Of a stretch of DNA of 21,424 bases, positions 7,524-14,740 are shown piece by piece. Numbering within the stretch: the first letter of the stretch is position 1; the number at the start of each line of letters is the position of its first letter. The translations under genes were made by a program, and so were the position numbers. The DNA lies in the IMG/VR virus record IMGVR_UViG_3300017750_000144, positions 1-21,424 of that record; one strand, given 5' to 3'. This DNA comes from a virus. The notes under the pieces were generated by a model. It ran no database searches and was not told where the DNA came from. It worked only from the letters and a program-made list of their open reading frames with translations.

Positions 7524-7727
7524 ATGAAAAAAACAACAATCATTTTTAAATTAGAAAAATGTGTCGACAAATCCTTAGAAGCATTGTATGATGCACGTGA
7601 CTTATTAGAGGAAGTAGAGGATATAGAACTAGATCAATTAATGAATGAAATTGTTGAAGATCTGGAATGTGATATTGCAGATAAAGTAGATGATCTACGA
7701 GAACGAATAGATAAAATATTTGAATAA
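7524..7727 (+). CDS. Small acidic coiled-coil protein, unknown
   Basis: 67 residues, rich in Glu, Asp and Leu with heptad-like spacing (LEALYDARDLLEEVEDIE, then IVEDLECDIADKVDDLRERI), so mostly helical and probably a coiled coil or helical hairpin. No motif of known function. Its stop overlaps the ATG of the SDR gene by 1 bp (TAATG), suggesting coupled translation. The unrelated sugar enzyme downstream does not reveal its job. Confidence 0.75.
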   Translation: MKKTTIIFKLEKCVDKSLEALYDARDLLEEVEDIELDQLMNEIVEDLECDIADKVDDLRERIDKIFE

Positions 7728-8581
7728 TGAGAAAAAAAGTACTTATACTAGGAAGAGGTTATGTTGGTAGTTATGTATTAGCAAACATGGCAAAAAATCC
7801 TGCAATTGATATTGATGTCTTTTCTAAGGCAGAATACGATTACACAGATGAATATTATCTACGTGATTTAATTAAAGAGCATCGTTACGATTATCTTATT
7901 AATGCTCAAGGTTTCACAGGTAGACCAAACGTGGACCAGGCAGAAGCTATGAAAGAAGATTGCTGGAAGTATAATGTACAAGTACCTTTAATGTTTAGTA
8001 GGGTATGTAAAGATTTGAACGTTCAACCTATACATATTACTTCAGGATGTATCTTTACTGGTTATGATAAGGCGTGGAGTGAAGCAGATGAGCCAAACTT
8101 TGGAGTGTTTAACTCTGAGGCATCTTTTTACTCTACTAGTAAGCATGCGTTCGAATCAGTAAATGACTTTGGGATTACTATTCGTATACGTATGCCGTTC
8201 TGTAATATTCTTCATGATAGGTCATATCTAACTAAAATTCATAAGTATAATAATCTTATTCAAGCAGTTAATTCTAAGACATACATTCCAGAATTAGTAG
8301 ACTTTATTGAAACTCTTGTTGAAGATGGACGTACAGGTACCGATACAATTCACTTCTGTAACCCAGACCCCCTCTCAACATCAGATGTTGTTGATATTAT
8401 GAGAGGGTTTGAATTAGAAAATCTAGACTGGTCATGGGTAGATATTGAAGAGCTTAATCTCGCAGCAGGTCGTTCAAACTGCACACTCGATACAACGAAA
8501 GTTAAAGAAGAATATGGATATACTTTATCAACTGAGAGAGAGGCTCTACAAAAGAGCTTAGCTGCTATCACAGCTGCTTGA
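7727..8581 (+). CDS. RmlD-like NAD(P)-dependent sugar reductase/epimerase (extended SDR)
   Basis: 284 residues, the usual RmlD length. An N-terminal Rossmann fold has the nucleotide loop GRGYVG (9-14). Other marks are DYLINAQGFTGRPNVD (55-70), ITSGCIFTG (104-112, catalytic Ser106) and the YxxxK pair in FYSTSKHAF (Y135, K139). RmlD enzymes reduce the 4-keto group of dTDP-sugars in dTDP-rhamnose synthesis. The phage version may act on the product of the RmlB-like enzyme encoded at 10741 or on a related nucleotide sugar. The exact substrate cannot be read from sequence. The start overlaps the preceding stop by 1 bp. Confidence 0.85.
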   Translation: MRKKVLILGRGYVGSYVLANMAKNPAIDIDVFSKAEYDYTDEYYLRDLIKEHRYDYLINAQGFTGRPNVDQAEAMKEDCWKYNVQVPLMFSRVCKDLNVQPIHITSGCIFTGYDKAWSEADEPNFGVFNSEASFYSTSKHAFESVNDFGITIRIRMPFCNILHDRSYLTKIHKYNNLIQAVNSKTYIPELVDFIETLVEDGRTGTDTIHFCNPDPLSTSDVVDIMRGFELENLDWSWVDIEELNLAAGRSNCTLDTTKVKEEYGYTLSTEREALQKSLAAITAA

Positions 8582-8588
8582 TTAAATA
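8582..8588 (+). promoter_or_regulatory. Candidate late promoter TTAAATA
   Basis: ATTAAATA immediately after the SDR stop and 9 bp before the ATG at 8598. An ATG-TAG pair at 8592 comes first, so the ATG at 8598 is the usable start. Confidence 0.45.
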
Positions 8589-8597
8589 AGTATGTAG

Positions 8598-10121
8598 ATG
8601 AGCTTTAATATTTTTGAGAATACTAATCTTGATTTCGATGTTTCGTTAATCAAGATGTCACGTACTCGAGATGCAAATAAAACTCTTAAAGATGTAGTTG
8701 AAAGTACAACACCAATTGATCCCGCGGCAGTACTTAGTTTGGATTTACGTGAATCATCTCTGGCAATGGGATTTGTCGGTAGTATCACTATAAATAATAA
8801 ATTTAAAATATTAGATAATTTAGATATTACTACTAATAGTCCTCACGAGGTTTACATCGCAATTAAAATAACAGATCTTGATTTGCAACAGATTGCTGAT
8901 ATACCAGCAGAAGATAAGTGTATTACATTGATCGGATTTATCAATAATACATCATCAGGAGCAATTAGTATTATCGATACTGTAGTTATATTTGAATTTG
9001 AAGAAGCTTTTATAGCTGCTTTAAAACAAACACAAACATTACAAGCTTTTTATGGTGAAACTAATATTAATGTTATATCTCTTGCAAATAAATTTAATCG
9101 AAAACTATTTAAATTAGGAAACAAAGATGAAGATATAGTTACAGCTGATTCTGTTACCCCTAATGTTCAGCATGATATTAAAACAGCTTTTAATAACTTT
9201 GATGGTAATGATCCTAGCGTGTATGATGCAATGCAAGAAATGGTGAAAGAATCAACTGCAGGTGGAGGTAGTATATATGGCCCGGGCCGAGTCTCTTTTT
9301 TTAGGTTTGTTAACAGGCTTTCTGATTTTGAAGATGACAACAGCGAGGTTGTTAGACAATTGCAGTATGGGCCATTTCTATCAGATAGACATTTACAATT
9401 CGTTAGATCGGTTCTAGAATATAATTTTGATGGGGATTATAGTGATGTATATACCGAAAAATTTACATTAGGTCCTTTAGCTGAAGCCACAGGTGATCCT
9501 AATACTAATTTATACAATAACATTGAATCATATAATATTAGCCGAGCTAATACCGGCGAACTAAAGCAGACAATATGGGGTGATTATCGCTTAGATCAAA
9601 CTCATATAACCCCGGACCTCGCTTTATTTACCCCAGCTACGCACCCATTTTCAAGAATACAAAATGATTTTATTCAGATTAATTTACCAGATTTACCGGT
9701 AGGGTTAAATTTACCTGTTTTTGAAGATGGTACGTTGAAAGATTTTCATATAAACCTTAATACTACTTCCAGCGATATTTTTGTAGTTAACTCTCGAATT
9801 CAAAATGAGAACAAAATTGCCAACTTAGTACATAAAAGCTTTTTGACTATTGTAGAAACAATTACATTTAAAGTTAAGGGTAATGTAATTAGACGTCCTA
9901 ATACGTTTATTTGGATTGAAAACGGTAAAGAAGAAGAACCTTATAAAAAGCTGTGGTATATAAATAGTGTTGAGCATGTTTTTGCAAGTGGAAAATATAC
10001 TACAAACATAGTAGCAACTAAAATATTTGGAGATGTTACACTAGATGATTTTGGATTTAGTCTTGGTCAGTTACCATTAGGAGCGACAGACGAGTCGTCC
10101 GACTTCCGTACTAGCGTGTAG
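8598..10121 (+). CDS. Large virion protein, probably baseplate/hub-like
   Basis: 507 residues, no signal peptide. The N-terminal 160 residues are beta-rich with repeated I/V-x-I patterns (SLAMGFVGSITI, VYIAIKITDLD, TVVIFEFEEAF). The middle carries linkers and aromatic strands. The C-terminal 80 residues, with TFKVKGNVIRRPNTFIWIEN followed by KKLWYINSVEHVF and GKYTTNIVATKIFGD, resemble the last domain of gpD/gp27-type baseplate hub proteins, where a W-Y-V/I-x-x-V-x-H strand is followed by G-x-x-x-T-x-I/L. I infer a baseplate or tail-tip component. The candidate late promoter upstream agrees. Its position between sugar genes is unusual and could mean that the sugar genes are insertions in a structural block. 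Confidence 0.6.
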   Translation: MSFNIFENTNLDFDVSLIKMSRTRDANKTLKDVVESTTPIDPAAVLSLDLRESSLAMGFVGSITINNKFKILDNLDITTNSPHEVYIAIKITDLDLQQIADIPAEDKCITLIGFINNTSSGAISIIDTVVIFEFEEAFIAALKQTQTLQAFYGETNINVISLANKFNRKLFKLGNKDEDIVTADSVTPNVQHDIKTAFNNFDGNDPSVYDAMQEMVKESTAGGGSIYGPGRVSFFRFVNRLSDFEDDNSEVVRQLQYGPFLSDRHLQFVRSVLEYNFDGDYSDVYTEKFTLGPLAEATGDPNTNLYNNIESYNISRANTGELKQTIWGDYRLDQTHITPDLALFTPATHPFSRIQNDFIQINLPDLPVGLNLPVFEDGTLKDFHINLNTTSSDIFVVNSRIQNENKIANLVHKSFLTIVETITFKVKGNVIRRPNTFIWIENGKEEEPYKKLWYINSVEHVFASGKYTTNIVATKIFGDVTLDDFGFSLGQLPLGATDESSDFRTSV

Positions 10122-10153
10122 GTTTAATAGTTGATTATTTTATATACCTACAT

Positions 10154-10159
10154 TAATAT
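10154..10159 (+). promoter_or_regulatory. Weak -10 candidate TAATAT
   Basis: TAATAT followed by 6 bp and the ATG at 10166, the same spacing as the TATAAT promoters but without a GGAACT box. A 7-bp inverted repeat (TGTAGGT 10117-10123, ACCTACA 10146-10152) ends 1 bp upstream and could be an operator or chance. Confidence 0.3.
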
Positions 10160-10165
10160 AAACGT

Positions 10166-10741
10166 ATGCGATACGACCCTTTAGTTGACTCTCATAAGAG
10201 TGATGTATATAAGAAGCTTAAGTCTGTTAAGCCTCATAAGGATGTAGTTGCATTTACAGCAGGTAACTTTGATATTATTCACCCTGGTTATACAGCTACG
10301 TTTGAAGAAGCTAAGAGACATTGTGATAAGTTCATTGTCTTCTTGCATGGTGATCCTTCTGCTACTCGTAATACTAAGTATAAGCCTGTAGTACCTTATT
10401 ATGACCGTTACAAGATGCTTATGTCTATTAAGCATATTGATGAAGTCTATATGTACCAGACAGAGCCCGAACTCCTATTCCTTATGAAGACCTTTGATCT
10501 TGATGTACGTATCTTAGGAGAAGATTATCTGGGTCAGTACTTCACTGGTGGTGATCTTGGTCATGAGATTATTTATACTACACGTTCGCATGAGTGGAGT
10601 ACAACTAAGTTTAAGAATCGCATTACAGCAATGACTATGATTCAGAATGAGAAGCTACGTGATAGAGTGCTAGCTTTACTCAATGATGAAGATGCATCGG
10701 AAGATATACTCAATGGAGACTTTACACAATTAGAAAGATAA
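10166..10741 (+). CDS. Cytidylyltransferase-like nucleotidyltransferase
   Basis: 191 residues. The N-terminal core has the nucleotide-binding signature GNFDIIHPGY (33-42). Canonical enzymes of the TagD/RfaE group read G-x-F-D-x-x-H-x-G-H, so the second His of HxGH is Tyr42 here. The C-terminal part has R140-SHEW-STT (140-147) followed by KFKNRI, corresponding to the family's R-T-x-G-I-S-T-T-x-x-x-x-R-I. The family activates a phosphorylated sugar or polyol with CTP or ATP (CDP-glycerol, ADP-heptose type). It overlaps the RmlB-like gene by 1 bp, so the two are probably co-translated. The His to Tyr change may affect activity or substrate; the residues around it are otherwise typical. Confidence 0.82.
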   Translation: MRYDPLVDSHKSDVYKKLKSVKPHKDVVAFTAGNFDIIHPGYTATFEEAKRHCDKFIVFLHGDPSATRNTKYKPVVPYYDRYKMLMSIKHIDEVYMYQTEPELLFLMKTFDLDVRILGEDYLGQYFTGGDLGHEIIYTTRSHEWSTTKFKNRITAMTMIQNEKLRDRVLALLNDEDASEDILNGDFTQLER

Positions 10742-11676
10742 TGAAAGATAGGAGAAATTATGTAGTAACTGGCGCTGCTGGATTTATTGGTTCACATGTT
10801 GTAGATGAACTACTTAAACGTGATGATGTGTTAAAGATCTTTGTAATTGATAAGCTCGGTATGGGGTCAAACATGGAAAATGTTCCTGATGATAAACGTG
10901 TTAAGTTTATTTTTGAAGATATTGCTAGTGATAGAGCATATGAGAACTTACCACGTATTGATTATATTCTACATCTAGCTGCTGAGTCACATGTCGATCG
11001 TTCCATTACAGATCCTATTGCATGCGTTACTAGTAACGTTATGGGAACAGTAAAGATTCTCGAGCTAGCCCGAGTTGACAACGCAAAACTAGTTCATATC
11101 TCAACTGATGAGGTATATGGTCACCTTCAGAAAGATGAGCCTGCTTTTACAGAAGATACAAAGCTTGCACCTCGTAGCCCCTACTCTGCTACTAAAGCAG
11201 GGTCTGATCTATTAGTACAGTCATACATTACAACCTTTGGTATTAACGCATCTATTACCCGGTGCTGTAATAACTATGGGCCAAGGCAAGCATGTGAGAA
11301 GCTCATACCTACCGTGATTGGTAAGCTACTTAAAGATGAGCCTATCCCAATCTATGGGAATGGTCAGAACATTCGCGAGTGGATTCATGTAACTGATCAT
11401 GCTAAAGCAATCATTGAAGTACTTCATACCGGTCATACTGATACTGTTTATAATATTCCAGGTAGTATTCATCTCACAAATCTTGAGATGGTGGATAAGA
11501 TTATTGAGAAAGTATTAGAGCATAGACCTGAAATCAATCCTTCTATAGAGTTTGTAGAAGATAGAGCAGGACATGACTTTAAATACTCTGTATCAACAAA
11601 ACATAATCTTAAATCTGTAAGAGATCAGCGAGTTTTCGATTTAACTGATACAGTAGAGTATTATTTGAAAAAATAA
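10741..11676 (+). CDS. dTDP-glucose 4,6-dehydratase-like enzyme (RmlB family)
   Basis: 311 residues, compact compared with about 350 for cellular RmlB. All family marks are present: TGAAGFIGSH (10-19) for NAD binding, LAAESHVDRSI (79-89), the catalytic STDEVYG (121-127, with T122, D123, E124), the YSATK pair (Y148, K152), and RCCNNYGPRQ around 178-187. RmlB oxidises and dehydrates dTDP-glucose to the 4-keto-6-deoxy sugar. T-D-E in the catalytic motif favours true 4,6-dehydratase over UDP-glucose epimerase. With the cytidylyltransferase immediately upstream, the RmlD-like SDR and the GT9 enzyme it could supply an activated deoxysugar. Whether dTDP- or CDP-linked substrates are used is open. 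Confidence 0.88.
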   Translation: MKDRRNYVVTGAAGFIGSHVVDELLKRDDVLKIFVIDKLGMGSNMENVPDDKRVKFIFEDIASDRAYENLPRIDYILHLAAESHVDRSITDPIACVTSNVMGTVKILELARVDNAKLVHISTDEVYGHLQKDEPAFTEDTKLAPRSPYSATKAGSDLLVQSYITTFGINASITRCCNNYGPRQACEKLIPTVIGKLLKDEPIPIYGNGQNIREWIHVTDHAKAIIEVLHTGHTDTVYNIPGSIHLTNLEMVDKIIEKVLEHRPEINPSIEFVEDRAGHDFKYSVSTKHNLKSVRDQRVFDLTDTVEYYLKK

Positions 11677-11699
11677 GTTGATTAAAAACTAACAGTAGA

Positions 11700-11705
11700 T
11701 AAAAT
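11700..11705 (+). promoter_or_regulatory. Weak -10 candidate TAAAAT
   Basis: TAAAAT, then 6 bp, then the ATG at 11712. The spacing equals that of the TATAAT promoters but there is no GGAACT box. Confidence 0.35.
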
Positions 11706-11711
11706 ATAGGT

Positions 11712-11900
11712 ATGGGTAAGAAGACTTTTCCACGTAAGCCTTTTAGATTCGGTAAATTTATTATCGAATATAAAGAGGGTCCAAAGAGCCCTGTTCATTT
11801 TTTGAAAGAAGAAATAAACACGCAAGCAGAAGCAGAAAGTGCAGCTAACCGTTTAAAAAAGCAGGGCTATAATAAGGTTTTAATTAAGCAAGTAGGTTAA
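11712..11900 (+). CDS. Small basic protein, unknown
   Basis: 62 residues. A Lys/Arg/Phe-rich start (GKKTFPRKPFRFGKFIIEYKEG) is followed by a helix with TQAEAESAANRLKKQGYNKVLIKQVG. The ending, an A-E-x-x-A-x-x-L-K-x-x-G-Y-x-x-V helix then strand, resembles a small ferredoxin-like or SPOR-like half fold, but the similarity is too weak for a call. Its stop overlaps the next ATG (TTAATGA). First of a three-gene run. Confidence 0.72.
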   Translation: MGKKTFPRKPFRFGKFIIEYKEGPKSPVHFLKEEINTQAEAESAANRLKKQGYNKVLIKQVG

Positions 11901-12184
11901 TGATAGATGGTAGGCATCTAAAAGATATTACTTGCATACATGGCAAGCACTTTACCAATACAAGTCTACCAGAAGAGGGCACAATTGTTAATATATACTA
12001 TAAATATAATCATAAATATAATCAATTAGAAATAAAAGACTATTCGATACAGTTAGTTGTTGATGGTAAGGTAGGTTGTAATGTCGCTAATAAAGATAAT
12101 ATTATCTCGGATGACGTTTATGAATTTCTCTTCAAAACTACTTATATGGAATTACTTAAACAAGTTTTAACACAAATAAAATAA
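11900..12184 (+). CDS. Hypothetical protein
   Basis: 94 residues. Contains TCIHGKHF near the start and a beta-rich middle with alternating Tyr and Ile/Val (GTIVNIYYKYNHKYNQLEI). It ends in a helix FKTTYMELLKQVLTQIK. No recognised motif. Overlaps the preceding stop, and 2 bp separate it from the following gene, so one operon. Confidence 0.7.
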   Translation: MIDGRHLKDITCIHGKHFTNTSLPEEGTIVNIYYKYNHKYNQLEIKDYSIQLVVDGKVGCNVANKDNIISDDVYEFLFKTTYMELLKQVLTQIK

Positions 12185-12186
12185 TA

Positions 12187-12366
12187 ATGGAAGCAAATAT
12201 TAATAACTTTTTATTTAAATTAGATAAGAGTAATAATACTATTGAAATATACTTTGGTTCTGAAGCTGAGAGAGCTCATGGCTTTATCAGAGTTAAACCT
12301 GACATAACAGAAAAAGAATTTCATATCGAAATCTCTGATTGGTTTATTAACAATGCAAATGGTTAA
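12187..12366 (+). CDS. Small hypothetical protein (59 aa)
   Basis: Translation: MEANINNFLFKLDKSNNTIE, continuing IYFGSEAERAHGFIRVK and ending EISDWFINNANG. It follows the preceding stop after 2 bp and is in plus-strand phase with the operon. Regular strand-turn-strand composition and no low complexity support a real gene. Function unknown. Confidence 0.6.
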   Translation: MEANINNFLFKLDKSNNTIEIYFGSEAERAHGFIRVKPDITEKEFHIEISDWFINNANG

Positions 12367-12388
12367 TTGCATTTTAATTTTTAGTATA

Positions 12389-12394
12389 TAAAAT
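12389..12394 (+). promoter_or_regulatory. Weak -10 candidate TAAAAT
   Basis: TAAAAT inside TATATAAAATATATTT, then 6 bp and the ATG at 12401. Same spacing as at 11700; no GGAACT box. Confidence 0.35.
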
Positions 12395-12400
12395 ATATTT

Positions 12401-12865
12401 ATGAAAAAACTAATCTTGACTATTATTACTTTAGCAGCGGTGTTTATTGCTGTACCTTTCATATTTAAAAAAGAGCCTGTTTTTACCGGTAGGGAGTATG
12501 ATGGAGAATCTCTAACTGCTAATTTATTCAAAACACCTGTTACATTTACTGACACAGACGGTAATTTAGTTGATGGTTATGCAGTAAGATATTATCCAGG
12601 TACAGAGCAACTATACTCTAAAGCTAGTTTTAAAGATGGAGTTATGCATGGACCGTTTCTTTCTTTCTGGGATAACGGTCAAATCCAAATGACAATGGTT
12701 TGGGATAACGGTACCCGTTATAAGAAAATGCGTTCATGGGATCGAGATGGTAAGCGATTGAAAGGTTCTGGAGATGAGCAAATTGCCCAAATTAGAAGTC
12801 TAGATAAGCAACTAGGAGCTCAAATGGATGAATTGGAAAATATTAAATTAGAGTTTGCTCAGTAA
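12401..12865 (+). CDS. Membrane-anchored MORN-like repeat protein
   Basis: 154 residues. Residues 4-22 (LILTIITLAAVFIAVPFIF) form a single N-terminal hydrophobic segment after MKK, probably an uncleaved signal anchor, so the rest would lie outside the cytoplasmic membrane. The middle carries MORN_2-type repeats: YYPGTEQLYSKASFKDGVMHGPF, here in two parts YYPGTEQLYS and FKDGVMHGPF, then FWDNGQIQMTMVWDNGTRYKKM and WDRDGKRL. Such repeats form beta hairpins in secreted bacterial proteins and in some phage proteins. The C-terminal 40 residues are a helical, probably coiled-coil tail. A host-envelope role is plausible. The stop TAA is directly followed by the GGAACT promoter of the next gene. Confidence 0.8.
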   Translation: MKKLILTIITLAAVFIAVPFIFKKEPVFTGREYDGESLTANLFKTPVTFTDTDGNLVDGYAVRYYPGTEQLYSKASFKDGVMHGPFLSFWDNGQIQMTMVWDNGTRYKKMRSWDRDGKRLKGSGDEQIAQIRSLDKQLGAQMDELENIKLEFAQ

Positions 12866-12881
12866 GGAACTCTGATATAAT
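12866..12881 (+). promoter_or_regulatory. GGAACT-CTGA-TATAAT promoter
   Basis: Begins on the first base after the MORN-like gene stop. Nine bp separate TATAAT from the ATG at 12891, 3 bp more than the usual 6. Confidence 0.75.
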
Positions 12882-12890
12882 TAAGGTATA

Positions 12891-13142
12891 ATGAAGATTG
12901 TATATTGTACCTGCGGCTCTCTGGTTAGACCTGCTCGAGTAGAGGCCGGCTTTAGTAATTGTATTAGATGCGCTAATGAGAACCCGGTGGAGCCTCCGAA
13001 AGGTCGTATGGTTTATACTGGTAAAGTCGGGGCGGAGATTGAAATTATGTCTGCTGAAACCTGGCGAGAAAATAAAGGTTACTTTATACCTAAGGGAGGG
13101 CGTAGCTGTGTTAAGAACTTTAGTAAGAATGTTTGCGCATAA
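12891..13142 (+). CDS. Small zinc-finger protein
   Basis: 83 residues with an N-terminal metal site C6-x-C8 and C24-x2-C27 in the context YCTCGSLVRPARVEAGFSNC, IRC. A Cys-rich start with R-P-A-R and G-F-x-x-C is reminiscent of small TraR/DksA-like or zinc-ribbon proteins. The rest has GRMVYTGKVGAEIEIMS, likely a small beta fold, and two more Cys near the C-terminus (C73, C82). DNA, RNA or RNA polymerase binding are all possible. The gene has its own promoter upstream and is followed with no gap by the next promoter. Confidence 0.75.
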   Translation: MKIVYCTCGSLVRPARVEAGFSNCIRCANENPVEPPKGRMVYTGKVGAEIEIMSAETWRENKGYFIPKGGRSCVKNFSKNVCA

Positions 13143-13158
13143 GGAACTATATTATAAT
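13143..13158 (+). promoter_or_regulatory. GGAACT-ATAT-TATAAT promoter
   Basis: Directly abuts the preceding stop (TAAGGAACT). Five bp between TATAAT and the ATG at 13164. Confidence 0.75.
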
Positions 13159-13163
13159 TAGGT

Positions 13164-13418
13164 ATGGCAGCACAGAAAAAAGTTCAGGCCCGGCGTATGG
13201 CTCAAGGTCATTACATAAAAGATGCGTTCTTCTTTATGCAAGATTTGCAAGAGGCTCTAATGGAGTATGAGGTACAAGAATTTACCCAGACTGATGCTCG
13301 ATATGCTCAGCGTCTTATAGAAGAGCTTGATGAGATGAGACCATTGATTCAGAAGCTGGCTAATAACTTAGAAGCCAACTCACCTGCAGATATTATAACT
13401 AACTGGAAAGATCTTTAG
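13164..13418 (+). CDS. Small helical protein, unknown
   Basis: 84 residues: a basic N-terminus (AAQKKVQARRMAQGHYIKD) followed by long helices, FFFMQDLQEALMEYEVQEF and ARYAQRLIEELDEMRPLIQKL. No catalytic motif. A single-gene cassette between two copies of the repeated promoter; its TAG stop shares its last G with the next GGAACT. Confidence 0.72.
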   Translation: MAAQKKVQARRMAQGHYIKDAFFFMQDLQEALMEYEVQEFTQTDARYAQRLIEELDEMRPLIQKLANNLEANSPADIITNWKDL

Positions 13419-13433
13419 GAACTCCGATATAAT
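13418..13433 (+). promoter_or_regulatory. GGAACT-CCGA-TATAAT promoter
   Basis: Overlaps the preceding TAG stop by one base. Six bp between TATAAT and the ATG at 13440. CCGA spacer shared with copies at 18324 and 20431. Confidence 0.78.
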
Positions 13434-13439
13434 AATATT

Positions 13440-13709
13440 ATGAACCCAACAAGAGAAGATCTAATTGAGCTCGGCTACCTTGAACCTGGTGATACTCACT
13501 GTAAGGTTCCTAAACGTATACGTAAGATTTTTCTTACTGAAAGTGATTTAGAGTATGCTCAACGGCATGGACTTACTCGTCAAGAGATGAAGGATTTTAA
13601 AGAGGAAATGATGATTGAAGATGAGATTATTAGTGATCATCGTATCCTAGCTGCTCAAGAAAAGAAAGATAATTTTAACTCACCACAAGCTCACTATTTT
13701 GCATGGTAA
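13440..13709 (+). CDS. Small hypothetical protein
   Basis: 89 residues. Mostly charged helices: REDLIELGYLEPGD, then KRIRKIFLTESDLEYAQRHG, then LTRQEMKDFKEEMMIEDEII. The LTxxDxxxAxxxGLTxxEM layout resembles small helical DNA- or protein-binding domains in phages, without an assignable family. Its end overlaps the next gene by 7 bp. Confidence 0.7.
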   Translation: MNPTREDLIELGYLEPGDTHCKVPKRIRKIFLTESDLEYAQRHGLTRQEMKDFKEEMMIEDEIISDHRILAAQEKKDNFNSPQAHYFAW

Positions 13710-14053
13710 TTAAATCCTTTAACTTTAAAACTAAAGAACGTGTAGGTGATTGTGCACCTACATATTCAAGGAGTTGGGAGCTTGATCTAACCGATGGAGT
13801 ATATACCCTATCAGTAGATGGGTATGATCCTGAGATATTAGCAGAGAATGATCGTGAGTTATATTACTTTATCTCTAAAGGTAAAAGGAAACATATCAAG
13901 GTTCTTGAGAGCAGAGGCTTTAAGCAATGGATCTATGCTCAATGGCAAAGCGGTGATGTATGGGGCTATGCTCCTTATCTATGCAAGTTCAAGAGAGATA
14001 TTTTAGTGTTCGGTAATGCGCAATGGTCTGAAATGGATGCATTTGGTGACTAA
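13703..14053 (+). CDS. Hypothetical protein
   Basis: 116 residues, start ATG at 13703 overlapping the previous stop (ATGGTAA). Beta-rich, with many Trp and Tyr: SRSWELDLTDGVYTLSVDGYDP, here given as SRSWELDLTDG and YTLSVDGYDP, and FKQWIYAQWQSGDVWGYAPY. No recognised motif. Translationally coupled to the preceding gene, so both use the promoter at 13418. Confidence 0.68.
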   Translation: MVIKSFNFKTKERVGDCAPTYSRSWELDLTDGVYTLSVDGYDPEILAENDRELYYFISKGKRKHIKVLESRGFKQWIYAQWQSGDVWGYAPYLCKFKRDILVFGNAQWSEMDAFGD

Positions 14054-14066
14054 AAACAATAACAAT

Positions 14067-14384
14067 ATGAGTACAAAGTGGCACGGAGGTAAAGGCGATA
14101 AGTCAAGAACCAATAACTATAATAAGTATGCAGATAATTATAACAATATCTTTGGTACTAGAGCAAGAGCTACAGATGATATATGGGGAGAGCCAGGTCA
14201 AGTAGATATTATTGAAGGTGATACAATTTCATATAAGAAGACTAAAGATAACTTTGTTAACGTAGTTGTAGTTGTAGAAGCCCCTGGCAAATACGGCGAA
14301 GCAGGTGGTAATGCAGGTCATCCTTTTAATGTAACTCAAAATATATTTGAAGAAAAATATAAACCTTATTTAAAAATTCTTTAA
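14067..14384 (+). CDS. Small conserved phage protein with GGKG-x-x-x-R start
   Basis: 105 residues from the ATG at 14067; an in-frame ATG at 14016 lies within the previous gene and is less likely. The start MSTKWHGGKGDKSRTNNYNK, continuing YADNYNNIFG, is of a kind I recognise from many uncharacterised small proteins of T4-like and other marine phages (W-x-GGKG-x-x-x-R ... Y-x-x-N-x-x-x-I-F). The C-terminal half (DNFVNVVVVVEAPGKYGEAGGNAGHPFN) contains a hydrophobic strand and a Gly-rich loop. Function unknown. No SD in the preceding AACAATAACAAT. Confidence 0.72.
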   Translation: MSTKWHGGKGDKSRTNNYNKYADNYNNIFGTRARATDDIWGEPGQVDIIEGDTISYKKTKDNFVNVVVVVEAPGKYGEAGGNAGHPFNVTQNIFEEKYKPYLKIL

Positions 14385-14396
14385 TGAAATATTAAT

Positions 14397-14570
14397 ATGG
14401 AAATGATAGCTATAGGATTTATTCTTGCAATTATATTAGTTGCAGCACTACCATATATTTTATGGAAGATTATATCTATACTTCCTAATTTATTATGGAC
14501 ATGTTCTAAAGTAGCAACGTTTATAATTGTATTTGGAGCTATTGTTTTTTGTATTACTAAACTAAACTAA
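14397..14570 (+). CDS. Small two-helix membrane protein (57 aa)
   Basis: The protein has two hydrophobic segments, IAIGFILAIILVAALPYIL (4-22) and VATFIIVFGAIVFCIT (39-54), joined by a short loop with KIISILPNLLW. No charged signal-peptide pattern at the start. Tiny membrane proteins of this sort in T4-like phages act in lysis timing or superinfection immunity, or are unknown; nothing here decides. It follows the previous stop after 12 bp and no promoter box is seen. Confidence 0.6.
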   Translation: MEMIAIGFILAIILVAALPYILWKIISILPNLLWTCSKVATFIIVFGAIVFCITKLN

Positions 14571-14574
14571 TAAA

Positions 14575-14739
14575 ATGGACGAAAATAAAACAACAAACGT
14601 ATCGCTAGGTCGTGATTATTTCTTAAGCGCGTTACCAGATGATACAGATAGAGTACGTGTTGAAGGTACTGATGTAAGCGTAGATAAAACTACACTCAAA
14701 GAGCTTGAAGCTCTCGGATTAATTAACCAACCTAAATAG
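14575..14739 (+). CDS. Small hypothetical protein (54 aa)
   Basis: Start ATG 4 bp after the preceding stop. The sequence reads MDENKTTNVSLGRDYFLSAL, then a strand DTDRVRVEGTDVSVD and a closing helix LKELEALGLINQ. It looks like a compact globular domain with no identifiable motif. The next gene begins one base after the TAG stop. Confidence 0.6.
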   Translation: MDENKTTNVSLGRDYFLSALPDDTDRVRVEGTDVSVDKTTLKELEALGLINQPK

Positions 14740-14740
14740 A

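Noticed and set aside
10117-10152. Inverted repeat TGTAGGT...ACCTACA as a terminator after the baseplate-like gene
   Set aside because: The loop is 22 nt and there is no T-tract after it; at most an operator.
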